NCBI RefSeq assembly: GCF_008693075.1
Contig: NZ_VXKJ01000003.1
Coordinates: forward strand, 1-46,388
Direction: 5' to 3'
Origin: Corynebacterium phocae
GTDB lineage: Bacteria > Actinomycetota > Actinomycetes > Mycobacteriales > Mycobacteriaceae
DNA: 46,388 nt
Shown here: positions 8,623 to 17,058 of the stretch, one piece after another
Position numbering within the stretch: the stretch's first letter is position 1
How the letters are laid out: each line of letters opens with the position of its first letter
Notes under the pieces: model-generated
What the model saw: the letters and a program-made list of their open reading frames with translations, nothing else
The model's database searches: none
Told to the model about the DNA's origin: nothing
Position numbers and translations under genes: made by a program

Positions 8623-11100
8623 ATGAAAAAGTTTCGTTTAGTTGCCACGTCGGTTGTCGCGGCGTGCGCTTTGACCACTGGCGTTGTTAGCGTTCCCTCT
8701 ATTCAGGTCATTCCCGCAGCCCAGGCCGCGCCGGCCCCTGGTGAGGTCCAGCTGCGTAATCAGCGGGTGTTCGCGGAAATTTCCAGCGACGGCACCCGCT
8801 CCCACATCAAGTTCGATGATCGCCTTTCTGACGGCTCCCCGCTGATCATGGATCAGCGCGTGCATGCCTTTGTTATTGACGGAGACCAGCGCCAGGTAGT
8901 CACATTCGCCGCCGATGACGCCTTCGAGCGCACCGCCGAAGGCAGCAAGACCTTCTACACGCGCACTCATACCGATTCCGCCCTTGAGGTTCAGCTCACC
9001 TACATGCTGAGCTTTGACACTGAAGCCAAGACCGTGGAGGTATCTGCGCGGTTGGTGGACAACAGTGCGGAAGGCGGCCGTACCGGGCGCGTGGAAATCT
9101 CCAACGTTCCCGAGCCGGCTTTTAGCGGCCTTAGCTATGGGGTTGTCCAACGGGGTGGCGGGTTTAAGCTTGCCTACCAGGAGGAAGATACTCCTAACTC
9201 GGTAGTGATTAAGCCGGGGGCTGGGTACAAGTATTCGCTTTCCGGCCCTGCCGCTGAGACCGCCGCGAATGATGATGCGGAAGGTATGCAGGTGCTGGGA
9301 GATAGCGCCGAGCGCCAGTTTACGGTCTGGGAAAGTGCCGAGGGTGCGGATGTGGCGGCATCGGTGGCGTTGGAGTTTGCCTCCACCCCTGGTGTCATTG
9401 ACTCGGATGAAGACGGCATGCCAGACGCCCTAGAGCGTTACCTTGCTCCGCGTTACGGCACCAACCCCGATGAAAAGCAGATCTATCTCCAGCTGAACTG
9501 GATGAGTTCCCAGCGCGCGGTTGCACGGTGCGCCGACCTTAAGGAACAGGAAAACTCTTCCGGCCGGAATCTGACACTGACCCCGGGGCAAAGGAGGACG
9601 AATAATGAAGCGAAGTGGTACCTCGAGTGCGTTACCAAGGATAATGAGCACTACGCCCCACGCGTAGAAGACCTGGAAGGCTTGGTAGAACTCTTTGCTG
9701 ACAATGGCTACTCCCTCCTCATTGACGCGGGCAACCTTTATCACAACTTCACCGGCACAGCCGAAGCTGATCTCCGCGGCGGGCCGGTTGATGAATACCG
9801 TAGGGACTGGTTCGAGAACGTAGAAAACGGCACTGTGGGCGAGCTCCTGAGGCTCTATTCCCAAAACATTTCCAAGGAGCGCCAGAACATCTTCCGCGCG
9901 GGCTTCCTCGGCGGCCGCCGGTCCACAACGTCCAATTCCACCGGCGTTAGTTTGCTAGGACACAACAGCTTCTACGTAGCGATACCTGCGGAGAACCCGG
10001 AGGAGGTCCGGTTCAACACCATCCTTCACGAATTTGGCCATAGCTTGAGCCTCACCCACGGCGGTGTGTGGAAAATCAACGGTGAGGAAAATCCTGACCA
10101 CGAGCGCAATTTCGTGGCCGACCACAAGTCGGTAATGAACTACCTCTATCAGTTGGACAGTAACGTACGTAACCTTCTTGACCATGACGTGATTTCTGAT
10201 CCATCAAGCCCAGGCGCTGAAGAGGCCCGCCAGACTTGTCTGCGGTCCTTTGGCAGCGAAGCTGATGAGCACTGCCCGCAGCCCGGTGAGTCCTACAAAT
10301 TCTACGACGAGTGGGACAACCTGATTCTTGCGAACAGCAACATTGGCAAGAAGATCGAAGAAATTGCTCCTTTGACTGAGGAAGAGTTGCACTTCCATGA
10401 GGAAAGGCCGTCTATCGATGATCTTCTGGATCAACGGGCTGACGCCAACGACGGTGTAGGCACCATTGAGACCCTGGAGCCCTATGACCTGTTGCAATTC
10501 TACGATGGTAACAACATCACCGTTGAGGTAAACAACGTGGGTTCTACCGAAGAGACCTTCACTTTGTTCTACAGCTATCTGGACCGCGTTGAGCAAGAGG
10601 TCTTTACTCTGGCTCCGCGTGGCCAAGACGGTGCGGTGGAAAAGCGCAAGATTCCGATGCCCGGCCTCAAGGACTACGAGCTCCCTAATATTGAGGTGGG
10701 CTTCAGGCTGGTCAACTCCGCGTCGGAGACGCAGAGTTCCAAGTCTCAGACTTTCAGCTTCCTGCCCATGCCCGCCGACAAAGCCAAGACCGAGTTCGAG
10801 AAGATTGCGAATGACCCGGACACCTCCGATGAGGACAAGGAGCAGGCGCAGCGTTTGATCGAGATCGCGGATAAATCCCTGAAGCCCGACGCTTCTACTT
10901 CAAACACCACGCCGCCGAAAATCAGCAAGCCGGACAACACCCCGGCTCCCAAACCGGAGCCTAAGCCCGCACCTGCCAACGGCAGCAGCGACGACTCTTG
11001 GATCATCGCCGTTGTCCTCGCAGTTCTGGGCCTGCTAGGTGCAGCTGGCGCCGCCGTGTTTGCGAACGGCCAGTTGCCGGCCATGCTGCGCAACCTCTAG
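8623..11100 (+). CDS. Secreted, C-terminally anchored metzincin-like zinc metalloprotease
   Basis: An 825-residue putative extracellular protease. A signal peptide covers about residues 1-36 (cleavage near AQAAPAPG). An acidic calcium-type loop (DSDEDGMPDALE) lies near residue 263. The zinc site is HEFGHSLSLTH at residues 469-479, with a possible Met-turn at SVMNYLYQ (M505), which fits the metzincin layout HExxHxxxxxH. The usual glycine at the eighth position is a serine here. The C terminus has a Pro/Lys-rich linker (TPAPKPEPKPAPA), a transmembrane stretch at about 790-812 and a short tail ending AMLRNL; there is no sortase motif. It follows the giant surface gene by 15 bases with AAGGA before the ATG. 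Processing of its partner or of host proteins is possible but inferred. Confidence 0.82.
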   Translation: MKKFRLVATSVVAACALTTGVVSVPSIQVIPAAQAAPAPGEVQLRNQRVFAEISSDGTRSHIKFDDRLSDGSPLIMDQRVHAFVIDGDQRQVVTFAADDAFERTAEGSKTFYTRTHTDSALEVQLTYMLSFDTEAKTVEVSARLVDNSAEGGRTGRVEISNVPEPAFSGLSYGVVQRGGGFKLAYQEEDTPNSVVIKPGAGYKYSLSGPAAETAANDDAEGMQVLGDSAERQFTVWESAEGADVAASVALEFASTPGVIDSDEDGMPDALERYLAPRYGTNPDEKQIYLQLNWMSSQRAVARCADLKEQENSSGRNLTLTPGQRRTNNEAKWYLECVTKDNEHYAPRVEDLEGLVELFADNGYSLLIDAGNLYHNFTGTAEADLRGGPVDEYRRDWFENVENGTVGELLRLYSQNISKERQNIFRAGFLGGRRSTTSNSTGVSLLGHNSFYVAIPAENPEEVRFNTILHEFGHSLSLTHGGVWKINGEENPDHERNFVADHKSVMNYLYQLDSNVRNLLDHDVISDPSSPGAEEARQTCLRSFGSEADEHCPQPGESYKFYDEWDNLILANSNIGKKIEEIAPLTEEELHFHEERPSIDDLLDQRADANDGVGTIETLEPYDLLQFYDGNNITVEVNNVGSTEETFTLFYSYLDRVEQEVFTLAPRGQDGAVEKRKIPMPGLKDYELPNIEVGFRLVNSASETQSSKSQTFSFLPMPADKAKTEFEKIANDPDTSDEDKEQAQRLIEIADKSLKPDASTSNTTPPKISKPDNTPAPKPEPKPAPANGSSDDSWIIAVVLAVLGLLGAAGAAVFANGQLPAMLRNL

Positions 11101-11206
11101 CGGTTCGCGCCTAGGCGGCCCGGCGGCCGCCCAGGTTGGACGCGCTAGGCCCGCCGGGGCGCGCTGGGCGGTCTGCGGCACCGCCGGGTAGGCAGCAAAA
11201 CGCACC

Positions 11207-11243
11207 AAAGCCGGTGCCCCATTCACTTGGGGCACCGGCTTTT
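11207..11243. terminator. Bidirectional-type terminator between the protease and glfT1 genes
   Basis: AAAGCCGGTGCCCC pairs with GGGGCACCGGCTTTT around an 8-base loop. The stem is perfect over at least 13 pairs, with A and T runs on either side, so it could serve both of the converging genes. Confidence 0.85.
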
Positions 11244-11282
11244 CGCGACCGCTCGCTGCAGCCTTTCGCTGCGGGCGACGCG

Positions 11283-12188
11283 CTACGGCCGGCGGAAGTC
11301 CTCCGTCCGCCCGCGGTTGTGCAGCTTGAGCCATTGCATAAACCCTTTCGGGTCATGGCGCTGGACTAAGAAGAACCACCCAAAGCGGGCGAACTCCTGC
11401 GGCAGCAGCTTGCGCATACCGCGCTGCCACAGCAGATACCCGCGGTTGCGGTAGGTGAAGAAACGCTTGAATTCCCCCTCCGGGTACTGGGTGTGCATCT
11501 TCCCTCCCAGGATGGGCTTGAACTCATCCGAGCCGTCCGGGTGCAGGTAGCTGGTGGTCAACGCAGTGCCAAACTTTAGGCCGGAATTGGCTAGGCGCCG
11601 GTGGTATTCCACCTCGTCGCCGCGGATGAACAGGCGGTAGTCGGGGACGCCGATGATAGCCATGGCATCGGCGGCAATGAGCGCGCCGTTGAACAAGGAA
11701 GCGATACCGGGAAGGAAGTCTCCCTCCAGCTCGTCCATCCGGCGGCGCCAGGTCAGGCCCTGGCGCAGGGGGAAAGCCAGCAGCTGCGGGGCGTCGATGT
11801 TGCACACGGCAGGGGAGACCTCGTGCAGCTGGTGCTTGTGCGCCACGCGGTAAAGTTCTTTCAACACGCCGTCATCGGCCGGGCGGCCGTCATCATCCGC
11901 GCACCAAATAGCGTCCGCGCCCAGGGCCAGGGCCTTCAAGAACCCCAGCGCGAAACCGCCGGCCCCGCCCAGGTTGGTCTTGGAGGGCACGTACACACCG
12001 CGCTTGCCGGCCATGTCCTTGACCAGCGCGGCAACGGCGTCCTGGTTGCCGTTGTCCACCACGATGACCCAGTCCACCGGATGGGTCTGGGACACCACCT
12101 GGTTTAAGGAGGCGCGCAACAGTTCAACGCGTTGGTGGGTGACAATAACGGCGGCGGTAGTGCCGGCCGGGGAGAGCGTGGCAGTCAT
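11283..12188 (-). CDS. glfT1: Galactofuranosyltransferase GlfT1-like (GT2)
   Basis: A GT2-fold glycosyltransferase that, by family knowledge, adds the first galactofuranose residues to the decaprenyl-linked rhamnosyl-GlcNAc linker of arabinogalactan at the inner membrane face. Visible features are the nucleotide-binding start AVIVTHQRVELL, VVDNGNQD, the metal-binding DDD motif (WCADDDGRP near residue 105) and a downstream RGDEVEYHRR acid/histidine region typical of galactofuranosyltransferases. The start is placed at the ATG giving MTATLSPAG (301 residues) rather than 14 codons upstream, because the conserved fold begins immediately after. Its position near wzt/wzm matches the mycobacterial glfT1 neighbourhood, here with two small secreted genes in between. 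Confidence 0.87.
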   Translation of the reverse strand: MTATLSPAGTTAAVIVTHQRVELLRASLNQVVSQTHPVDWVIVVDNGNQDAVAALVKDMAGKRGVYVPSKTNLGGAGGFALGFLKALALGADAIWCADDDGRPADDGVLKELYRVAHKHQLHEVSPAVCNIDAPQLLAFPLRQGLTWRRRMDELEGDFLPGIASLFNGALIAADAMAIIGVPDYRLFIRGDEVEYHRRLANSGLKFGTALTTSYLHPDGSDEFKPILGGKMHTQYPEGEFKRFFTYRNRGYLLWQRGMRKLLPQEFARFGWFFLVQRHDPKGFMQWLKLHNRGRTEDFRRP

Positions 12189-12248
12189 GCCTCTATTGTG
12201 CCACCTTGTGCGCCGGAGCCCTCCCAGCACCCGGCGGGTGTGGGAATT

Positions 12249-12659
12249 TTACAGGGAGGGAAGCTGCATAAGACCGGTGTGCAGGGCATGGGCCAGGCCC
12301 GCGCCTATTGCCAGGACAACGCCGGCGATGATTGCGCCCAGGGTAATTTCCGCAGTAGTACCCACCGGGTAGCCCTTTGCGGCGTCATTGCGCACGGAGC
12401 TCAAGAACAACGCTGCTTTGCCGATGTTGCCCTTGCCGGCCTTCTCCCCAATCTCGCTACTAGTGAACTTGTCTTTGTCACCTTTGATAGAAGATGTCAT
12501 GTTGCCCGTGGTGGCGGCGCCGATTGCGTAGCCAATGGCCTCGCCGTGGGAGACTTCCGAGGAGCTCTTTTCAGACGATCCCTCCTGCGCGTGGGCCACC
12601 GCAGTGGATAGGGTCAGGGCGGTGATGGTGGCAACCAGGCCGGCGCTTAGGCGTTTCAT
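12249..12659 (-). CDS. Small secreted protein, member 1 of a tandem paralogous pair
   Basis: 136 residues with a signal peptide (MKRLSAGLVATITALTLS, cleavage near AHAQ). The mature part is short and polar with many Ser, Lys and Gly residues, then a core ending RNDAAKGYPVGTTAEI, then a hydrophobic C-terminal helix (about 107-125) and a tail ending MQLPSL. It shares this arrangement with the next gene, at 12802-13149. RBS AGGAG sits about 10 bases before the ATG. The function is unknown; a small envelope or pore-like peptide is one possibility. Placement between glfT1 and wzt/wzm suggests an envelope location. Confidence 0.72.
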   Translation of the reverse strand: MKRLSAGLVATITALTLSTAVAHAQEGSSEKSSSEVSHGEAIGYAIGAATTGNMTSSIKGDKDKFTSSEIGEKAGKGNIGKAALFLSSVRNDAAKGYPVGTTAEITLGAIIAGVVLAIGAGLAHALHTGLMQLPSL

Positions 12660-12751
12660 CTGAGAGAGCTCCTTTGAGAGAGTAGAAAAGGTTTCTTATC
12701 ACTTATCCTAGACTCTCCCGGGCCGGGCGGCTATAAGTTTTGTCATAAAAA

Positions 12752-12785
12752 CTAACAAAAATCCCGCCGGAATTACTCCGGCGGG
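12752..12785 (-). terminator. Terminator of the second small secreted gene
   Basis: On the minus strand CCCGCCGGA and TCCGGCGGG pair around a 5-base loop (12763-12785), followed by ATTTTTGTTAGTTTTT. It lies 16 bases beyond the stop of the gene at 12802, so the two small secreted genes are probably separate transcription units. Confidence 0.85.
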
Positions 12786-12801
12786 AAAAGGTCAGTTCAG
12801 C

Positions 12802-13149
12802 TTACATAGGAAGCTTGATCAGGTTAGCAATCTGAGGAGGCAAGACGCCAGCGGAAGCTAGTACTGGAACCAGGGAGAGAATGCCACCCACGATGGCAAA
12901 ACCCCAGAGGATGTCAGCAGTGGTGCCGGCAGCGTATCCATTTGCGACATCATTCTTATAGGAGGATTGATAGAATTCAAGGTGGGACTTGAGTGAGCCT
13001 ACTTTTTGCTCATTGGAGGAAGTTTTCAATGCGCCGTCGCTGGAGTGGGCGGAGCCTTGGTGAAGTGGGGAGGTGTCAGCCAATGCGGGGGCAGCGGATA
13101 GGGAAACGGCGGTGGCAACAGCAACCAGGCCAGTGGTAAAGCGCTTCAT
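12802..13149 (-). CDS. Small secreted protein, member 2 of a tandem paralogous pair
   Basis: 115 residues with a signal peptide (MKRFTTGLVAVATAVSLS, cleavage near ALAD). The mature region is polar, then the core SYKNDVANGYAAGTTADI, a hydrophobic segment (about 82-103) and a tail ending NLIKLPM. The core aligns directly with SVRNDAAKGYPVGTTAEI of the neighbouring gene, so the two are divergent paralogues. RBS AGGAGC precedes the ATG. The terminator is just downstream. The family is not recognised. Confidence 0.75.
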   Translation of the reverse strand: MKRFTTGLVAVATAVSLSAAPALADTSPLHQGSAHSSDGALKTSSNEQKVGSLKSHLEFYQSSYKNDVANGYAAGTTADILWGFAIVGGILSLVPVLASAGVLPPQIANLIKLPM

Positions 13150-13339
13150 GTAAAAGCTCCTAAGATTTTGAAGGGGACAGCCTCTCTGTGAGGCTCATCC
13201 TTATAATAAGTTAGACTTGCCAAAATAAGAAGTTGAACACCATGAGTACCTCAGTTGGGGGTGATAACTTCGCTGGATAGGGCACTAATTGAGAGAATAG
13301 TGTGAAATTGGGCGCATAATAAGTTTGCAAAGGAGCAGG

Positions 13340-14149
13340 TTAGGTGGAGCGCGGATCTGCGTCCTGGGTTTCAAAGCGCTTGAGCAGCTCGCGGACGTAC
13401 TCCCCCGCGCCGGGGCCCTCGTAAGCCTCCACGACCTCATCGACCAGACCGGCCTGGCGGATTTGCCCGTGGTCCACCCACAAGGCAGTGTTGCACAGCT
13501 GCGCCAAGAAGTCATTGGAATGGGAGGCAAAGACCAAGATGCCGGAGCGCTTGACCATGTCCTGGAGGCGGATGCGGGCCTTGTTCATAAAGGCGGCATC
13601 GACGGCGCCGATGCCCTCGTCCAACAGCAGGATTTCCGGCTCAATGGAAGTCACCACGCCCAGCGCCAAACGCACGCGCATACCGGTGGAATAGGTGCGC
13701 AGCGGCATGGCCAGGTAGTCACCCAGCTCGGTGAACTCCGCGATGTCATCCATCTTGGCCTTCATCTGCTTGATGGTCTGACCCAGGAATAACCCGCGGA
13801 TGATGATGTTGTCATAACCGGAGACCTCCGGGTCCATGCCCACGCCCAAGTCAAAGACGGGGGCCACCCGGCCGCGCACATGCGAGGTGCCGCGCGTGGG
13901 CTCGTAGATTCCAGACAGCAGACGCAGCAATGTGGACTTACCGGCACCGTTGTGGCCCACCAGCCCCACGCGGTCACCTTCGCGAAGGTGCAAGTTGATG
14001 TCCTTGAGGGCTTCAACCACCACGGTGTTATTGGCGTTCTTGCCAATCACGCCGCCAGCGGAAGAGAGCATGGCCTTTTTCAACGAGCGCGACTTGGCGT
14101 CAAAGATAGGAAAGTCCACACAGGCGTTGTACGTGTCAATTGATACCAT
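13340..14149 (-). CDS. wzt: ABC transporter ATP-binding protein Wzt (galactan export)
   Basis: The ATPase that drives flipping of the lipid-linked galactan precursor with the Wzm permease. It has Walker A GHNGAGKSTLL (about residue 65), the ABC signature YSTGMRVRLALG (about 155), Walker B EILLLDEGIG (about 175) and a switch histidine in VFASHSND. The 269 residues match the short Wzt form without a C-terminal carbohydrate-binding domain. AAGGAG lies 6 bases before the ATG. The gene follows wzm by 9 bases, so they form an operon. The mycobacterial counterpart is Rv3781 (rfbE). Confidence 0.92.
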   Translation of the reverse strand: MVSIDTYNACVDFPIFDAKSRSLKKAMLSSAGGVIGKNANNTVVVEALKDINLHLREGDRVGLVGHNGAGKSTLLRLLSGIYEPTRGTSHVRGRVAPVFDLGVGMDPEVSGYDNIIIRGLFLGQTIKQMKAKMDDIAEFTELGDYLAMPLRTYSTGMRVRLALGVVTSIEPEILLLDEGIGAVDAAFMNKARIRLQDMVKRSGILVFASHSNDFLAQLCNTALWVDHGQIRQAGLVDEVVEAYEGPGAGEYVRELLKRFETQDADPRST

Positions 14150-14158
14150 TTTGGCTCC

Positions 14159-15046
14159 TTAAACCCAGTAGCTCACGCGGAAGCGCCATTGGCGCATGGC
14201 CACGATGGCAAGCCCCAGGCCCGCGAAGGTGCAGGCCAGGACAATCCACCAGTGGTAGGCGGCCACCGGCTCACCGATCATGGGGGCGCGGACAATTTCC
14301 AGGTAGTGATACAGCGGGTTAATCTCCGCGATCTTGGCCCGCGATGCCGCGTCCCCGCCCTGCTGCGTCAGCGTCTTGGTGGTCCACACGATGGGTGTGA
14401 CGTAGAACAGCAGCTGCACCAGCGCCTCCAGCAGCGGTGCCACGTCGCGGAAACGCGTTGCCACGATGCCAAAGAACATGGCCACCCACACGCCGTTGAC
14501 CAGCAAGAGGAACAAACCCGGAATGAAAAGCAAAAGCTCAAGGCCCAAAGAGCGGGGGAATATGAGCATGAGAACCACCCAGATAATCAAGTTGTGTCCC
14601 AAGAACAGGGTCTGGCGCCACACCAGCCGGTAGACATGCACCGACAGCGCCGAGGGCAGCTGCTTAATCAAGCCCTCATTATCAATGAAGATGTTGGCAC
14701 CCTCTTTAATAGCGCCGGCGATGAAATTCCACAGGATAAGCCCCACCGTGACGTGGGGGAGGAACTCCCCAACCGGGATCTGAAAGAGCATGGAGTACAG
14801 CAGGCCCAGTGCGGCGGCCATCACACCGGTGGCGATGGTGATCCAGAACGGGCCCAGGACAGAACGGCGGTAGCGCTGCTTGATGTCTTGGATTCCCAGC
14901 TTGAGCCACAGCTCATGCTGGCCGGCACCACGCACCAAATCCTTCCAGGCGGCAGTGAAAGTCATGGAATCAGACTTGGGCACCTCTTTGCCTGGTGGTT
15001 GCGTCATGCGGGCGACATCAGCGCGCAGTTGGTTAGTATCTTGCAC
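14159..15046 (-). CDS. wzm: ABC-2 type permease Wzm (galactan export)
   Basis: The membrane subunit of the galactan precursor exporter. About 295 residues with a cytoplasmic N terminus (residues 1-55, including the amphipathic LKLGIQDIKQRYRRSVLGPF typical of Wzm/TagG permeases) and six transmembrane segments. It is paired with wzt 9 bases downstream. The start chosen is GTG 15046; an ATG at 15007 (MTQPPGKE) is an alternative, and neither has a clear RBS. The mycobacterial counterpart is Rv3783 (rfbD). Confidence 0.9.
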   Translation of the reverse strand: MQDTNQLRADVARMTQPPGKEVPKSDSMTFTAAWKDLVRGAGQHELWLKLGIQDIKQRYRRSVLGPFWITIATGVMAAALGLLYSMLFQIPVGEFLPHVTVGLILWNFIAGAIKEGANIFIDNEGLIKQLPSALSVHVYRLVWRQTLFLGHNLIIWVVLMLIFPRSLGLELLLFIPGLFLLLVNGVWVAMFFGIVATRFRDVAPLLEALVQLLFYVTPIVWTTKTLTQQGGDAASRAKIAEINPLYHYLEIVRAPMIGEPVAAYHWWIVLACTFAGLGLAIVAMRQWRFRVSYWV

Positions 15047-15089
15047 GGGTTTAACCCTATCACCTGGGCAAAAACTATTGTCCCGACAT

Positions 15090-15111
15090 GCGTATAGAGT
15101 AGGCTATACGC
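15090..15111. promoter_or_regulatory. Perfect inverted repeat in the divergent wzm promoter region
   Basis: GCGTATAG (15090-15097) and CTATACGC (15104-15111) form an exact 8-base inverted repeat with a 6-base spacer, between the divergent starts of wzm and the aminotransferase-like gene. It overlaps TATA-like sequence (GGCTATACG), so it may be a repressor site on a promoter. The symmetry is seen; the function is inferred. Confidence 0.5.
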
Positions 15112-15131
15112 TTGTTCGAGGAGGGATTTTC

Positions 15132-16373
15132 ATGTCGTCTTATGACGCAGCCAGTGTTCGTGGCCTTTATGCTGGGCTTTCGGACGGTTGGACGTACCTC
15201 AATGCCCACGCGGCACCACAAGTGGCGGAAAAAGTTGCCTCCGGGGTGGCCCGGTCTTTCCGCATGAGCAACCTGGTGGCGCAACCTGACGCGCCCACCG
15301 GGTCACATTCCGCGCGTGCGGTGCCGGGGCAGTTGGAGGGTGACGGCTTCGTGGCATCGGCACGTATGGCCGTGGCTGACCTGGTGGGTGCGCGCCCGGA
15401 CGTGGTGGTCCTGGGCCCCTCCTTGCCAGTGCTCTACCAATCATTGGCGCGGGCGCTCAAACCGCTGCTGCGACGCAATTCCTCTGCAGTACTCTCCCGG
15501 CTAGACCCACCGGAGCTGTACTCCGCGTTCTCCGGGCTGTGCGGTGACGTGCGATGGGCGCAACCCGACCTAGGAACCGGTGAACTGCCCGCATTTCAAT
15601 ATGACGATCTAGTGGACGGCTCCACCCGCCTGGTCGTGGCCTCTGCCGCACACGAATCTTTAGGGACCATTGCCCCGGTGGCGGAGATCCTAGAAAAAGT
15701 CCGCGCGCGCTCCCGCGCGTGGACCGTGCTGGACGTCACTGCGCTAGCACCCTACCGCCCCGTGGACATCCACGAACTAGGCGTAGATATTGTGGGCGTT
15801 GACCTAGGCCAGCTGGGCGGTCCGCAGATTGCCGCCCTGGTATTCCGGGACACTTCCATGTTCAAGCGGCTAGATACGCTTAACCCCGTTAAGCACGAAC
15901 CCACCGCCGCCAAGCTGGAAACCCCAGTCTCCGCCGGGATGGCCGGCGGCGTGGGACCCTTGGTGGATCATCTGGCTGGGCTGGCTGCCGCCGGTAGGGG
16001 TTCCCGGCGCAACCGCCTGCACAAGTCCATGGGCTCCTTCAGCGAATACATCGATGATCTGCGCGCAGACCTCTACATATACTTGAGTGCGCTGCCGCAG
16101 GTCCACATCATGGGCTACTCCGGTGAGGCCGCCGCCGGCGCATCCAATAACCGGCTGCCGCGCCTGACTTTTGCCGTACAGGGCGTCCCGGCTGAAACCG
16201 TGCACCAACGCCTCTTTGACAACCAGCTGGTCACCACCGTGGCGCCCAGCACCCCGCTGCTCGATGAGATGGGGCTGCACGAAATTGGCGGCGGCGTGAC
16301 CATTGGCCTGGGGCCGTTTAACACGCACGCGGACATTGAGCACTTAACGCGTGTGGTGGCGTCCCTGGCTTAA
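15132..16373 (+). CDS. Class V aminotransferase / cysteine desulfurase-fold protein lacking the PLP lysine
   Basis: 413 residues resembling cysteine desulfurases (Rv3778c-type relative). Family phrases include YLNAHAAPQ near the N terminus, LDVTALAPYRPVDIHELGVDIV (residues about 200-220) and the C-terminal small domain with GVTIGLGPFNTHADIEHL. Where true enzymes have S-x-H-K followed by a GGP or GP loop, this protein reads VDLGQLGGPQIAALVF, with no lysine. Transamination or desulfuration is therefore doubtful. The start is ATG 15132 with GGAGGG upstream; reading the frame further upstream would run into wzm. It is divergent from wzm and followed by about 500 bases without a clear gene. Confidence 0.82.
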   Translation: MSSYDAASVRGLYAGLSDGWTYLNAHAAPQVAEKVASGVARSFRMSNLVAQPDAPTGSHSARAVPGQLEGDGFVASARMAVADLVGARPDVVVLGPSLPVLYQSLARALKPLLRRNSSAVLSRLDPPELYSAFSGLCGDVRWAQPDLGTGELPAFQYDDLVDGSTRLVVASAAHESLGTIAPVAEILEKVRARSRAWTVLDVTALAPYRPVDIHELGVDIVGVDLGQLGGPQIAALVFRDTSMFKRLDTLNPVKHEPTAAKLETPVSAGMAGGVGPLVDHLAGLAAAGRGSRRNRLHKSMGSFSEYIDDLRADLYIYLSALPQVHIMGYSGEAAAGASNNRLPRLTFAVQGVPAETVHQRLFDNQLVTTVAPSTPLLDEMGLHEIGGGVTIGLGPFNTHADIEHLTRVVASLA

Positions 16374-16875
16374 AGGCAGTTGTGGTCACCTTGCGGCGCT
16401 TCGCCCTTTGCGGCATCCGATGGGGTTTCTTGCGTGCGGTGGTCTGTCGGCGGGCAGCAGAAGATGAAAATTTGCAACCGCTGTCTAGCATAAGCGCCCC
16501 GGCACGGTGTTCGTGTTGGGGGAAATGTCGTAAGTGAGAGTTGGTTACTTGGTTGGTGGCTGGTTGTGCCGTGAAATTCGACGGATTTGTCCTCAAGTGT
16601 GTTCAGGGTAGTAAAGGAACCAAGTCAGATATTTACGGGGGTTCCCTGGATAGAACCTCCAACAATGCGAGCGAAGCGAGCTTCTTCGGCCTGCGTTTAA
16701 ACCCCTCGTCAATCCATCATTCTTTGAACGGAATCGTCGATAAAACTAGTCGCGTAAACTAGTCACTGACGCTGTGCATGCAAAAGGGTCATGACATCGT
16801 GCATGCAAAGGATGATGCGATGACAGCTGCTGGTCTCAGTAGGAATAATCAGCAGAAATAATTAGGAGGAATAAA
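16374..16875. other. Intergenic region with iteron-like short repeats
   Basis: No convincing gene is seen; a 73-codon open frame at 16541-16762 has no RBS or recognisable features. Two pairs of direct repeats occur near the right end: AAACTAGTC at 16743-16751 and 16756-16764 (13-base offset), and GTGCATGCAAA at 16774-16784 and 16799-16809 (25-base offset). Each contains a small palindrome (ACTAGT, GCATGC). They lie 65-130 bases before the small membrane gene and may be regulatory. Confidence 0.4.
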
Positions 16876-17058
16876 ATGAAAATAGGAAGATTGCTTATCG
16901 TCACCGTATTATCAGTGGGGATCATTCTTACCATCCTTGGAATGGTTCCCTCCGAATGGTTAAGCTCGATTCTGGGCTTCGGGCCCCTACTGTGCACCAC
17001 GGGAGCAATTGCTGGCGTTCTCTACAGTTTGTTTGTTGCCCAAAAACGGCGTAAATGA
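16876..17058 (+). CDS. Small two-helix membrane protein
   Basis: 60 residues, with two hydrophobic segments (about 6-25 and 33-54), a short Pro/Ser loop and a basic tail QKRRK. A strong RBS (TAGGAGGAATAAA) is placed ideally before the ATG, which is the main reason for accepting so short a gene. The family is not recognised. It stands alone between two unrelated genes, at the left border of the accessory region. Confidence 0.6.
   Translation: MKIGRLLIVTVLSVGIILTILGMVPSEWLSSILGFGPLLCTTGAIAGVLYSLFVAQKRRK

Noticed and set aside
8623..11100. Sortase-anchored protein
   Set aside because: There is no LPXTG-like motif before the final helix in this or the other surface proteins, so sortase anchoring is not supported.
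16541..16762. A 73-codon frame in the intergenic region
   Set aside because: No RBS, no hydrophobic or recognisable segment, and composition of non-coding DNA.
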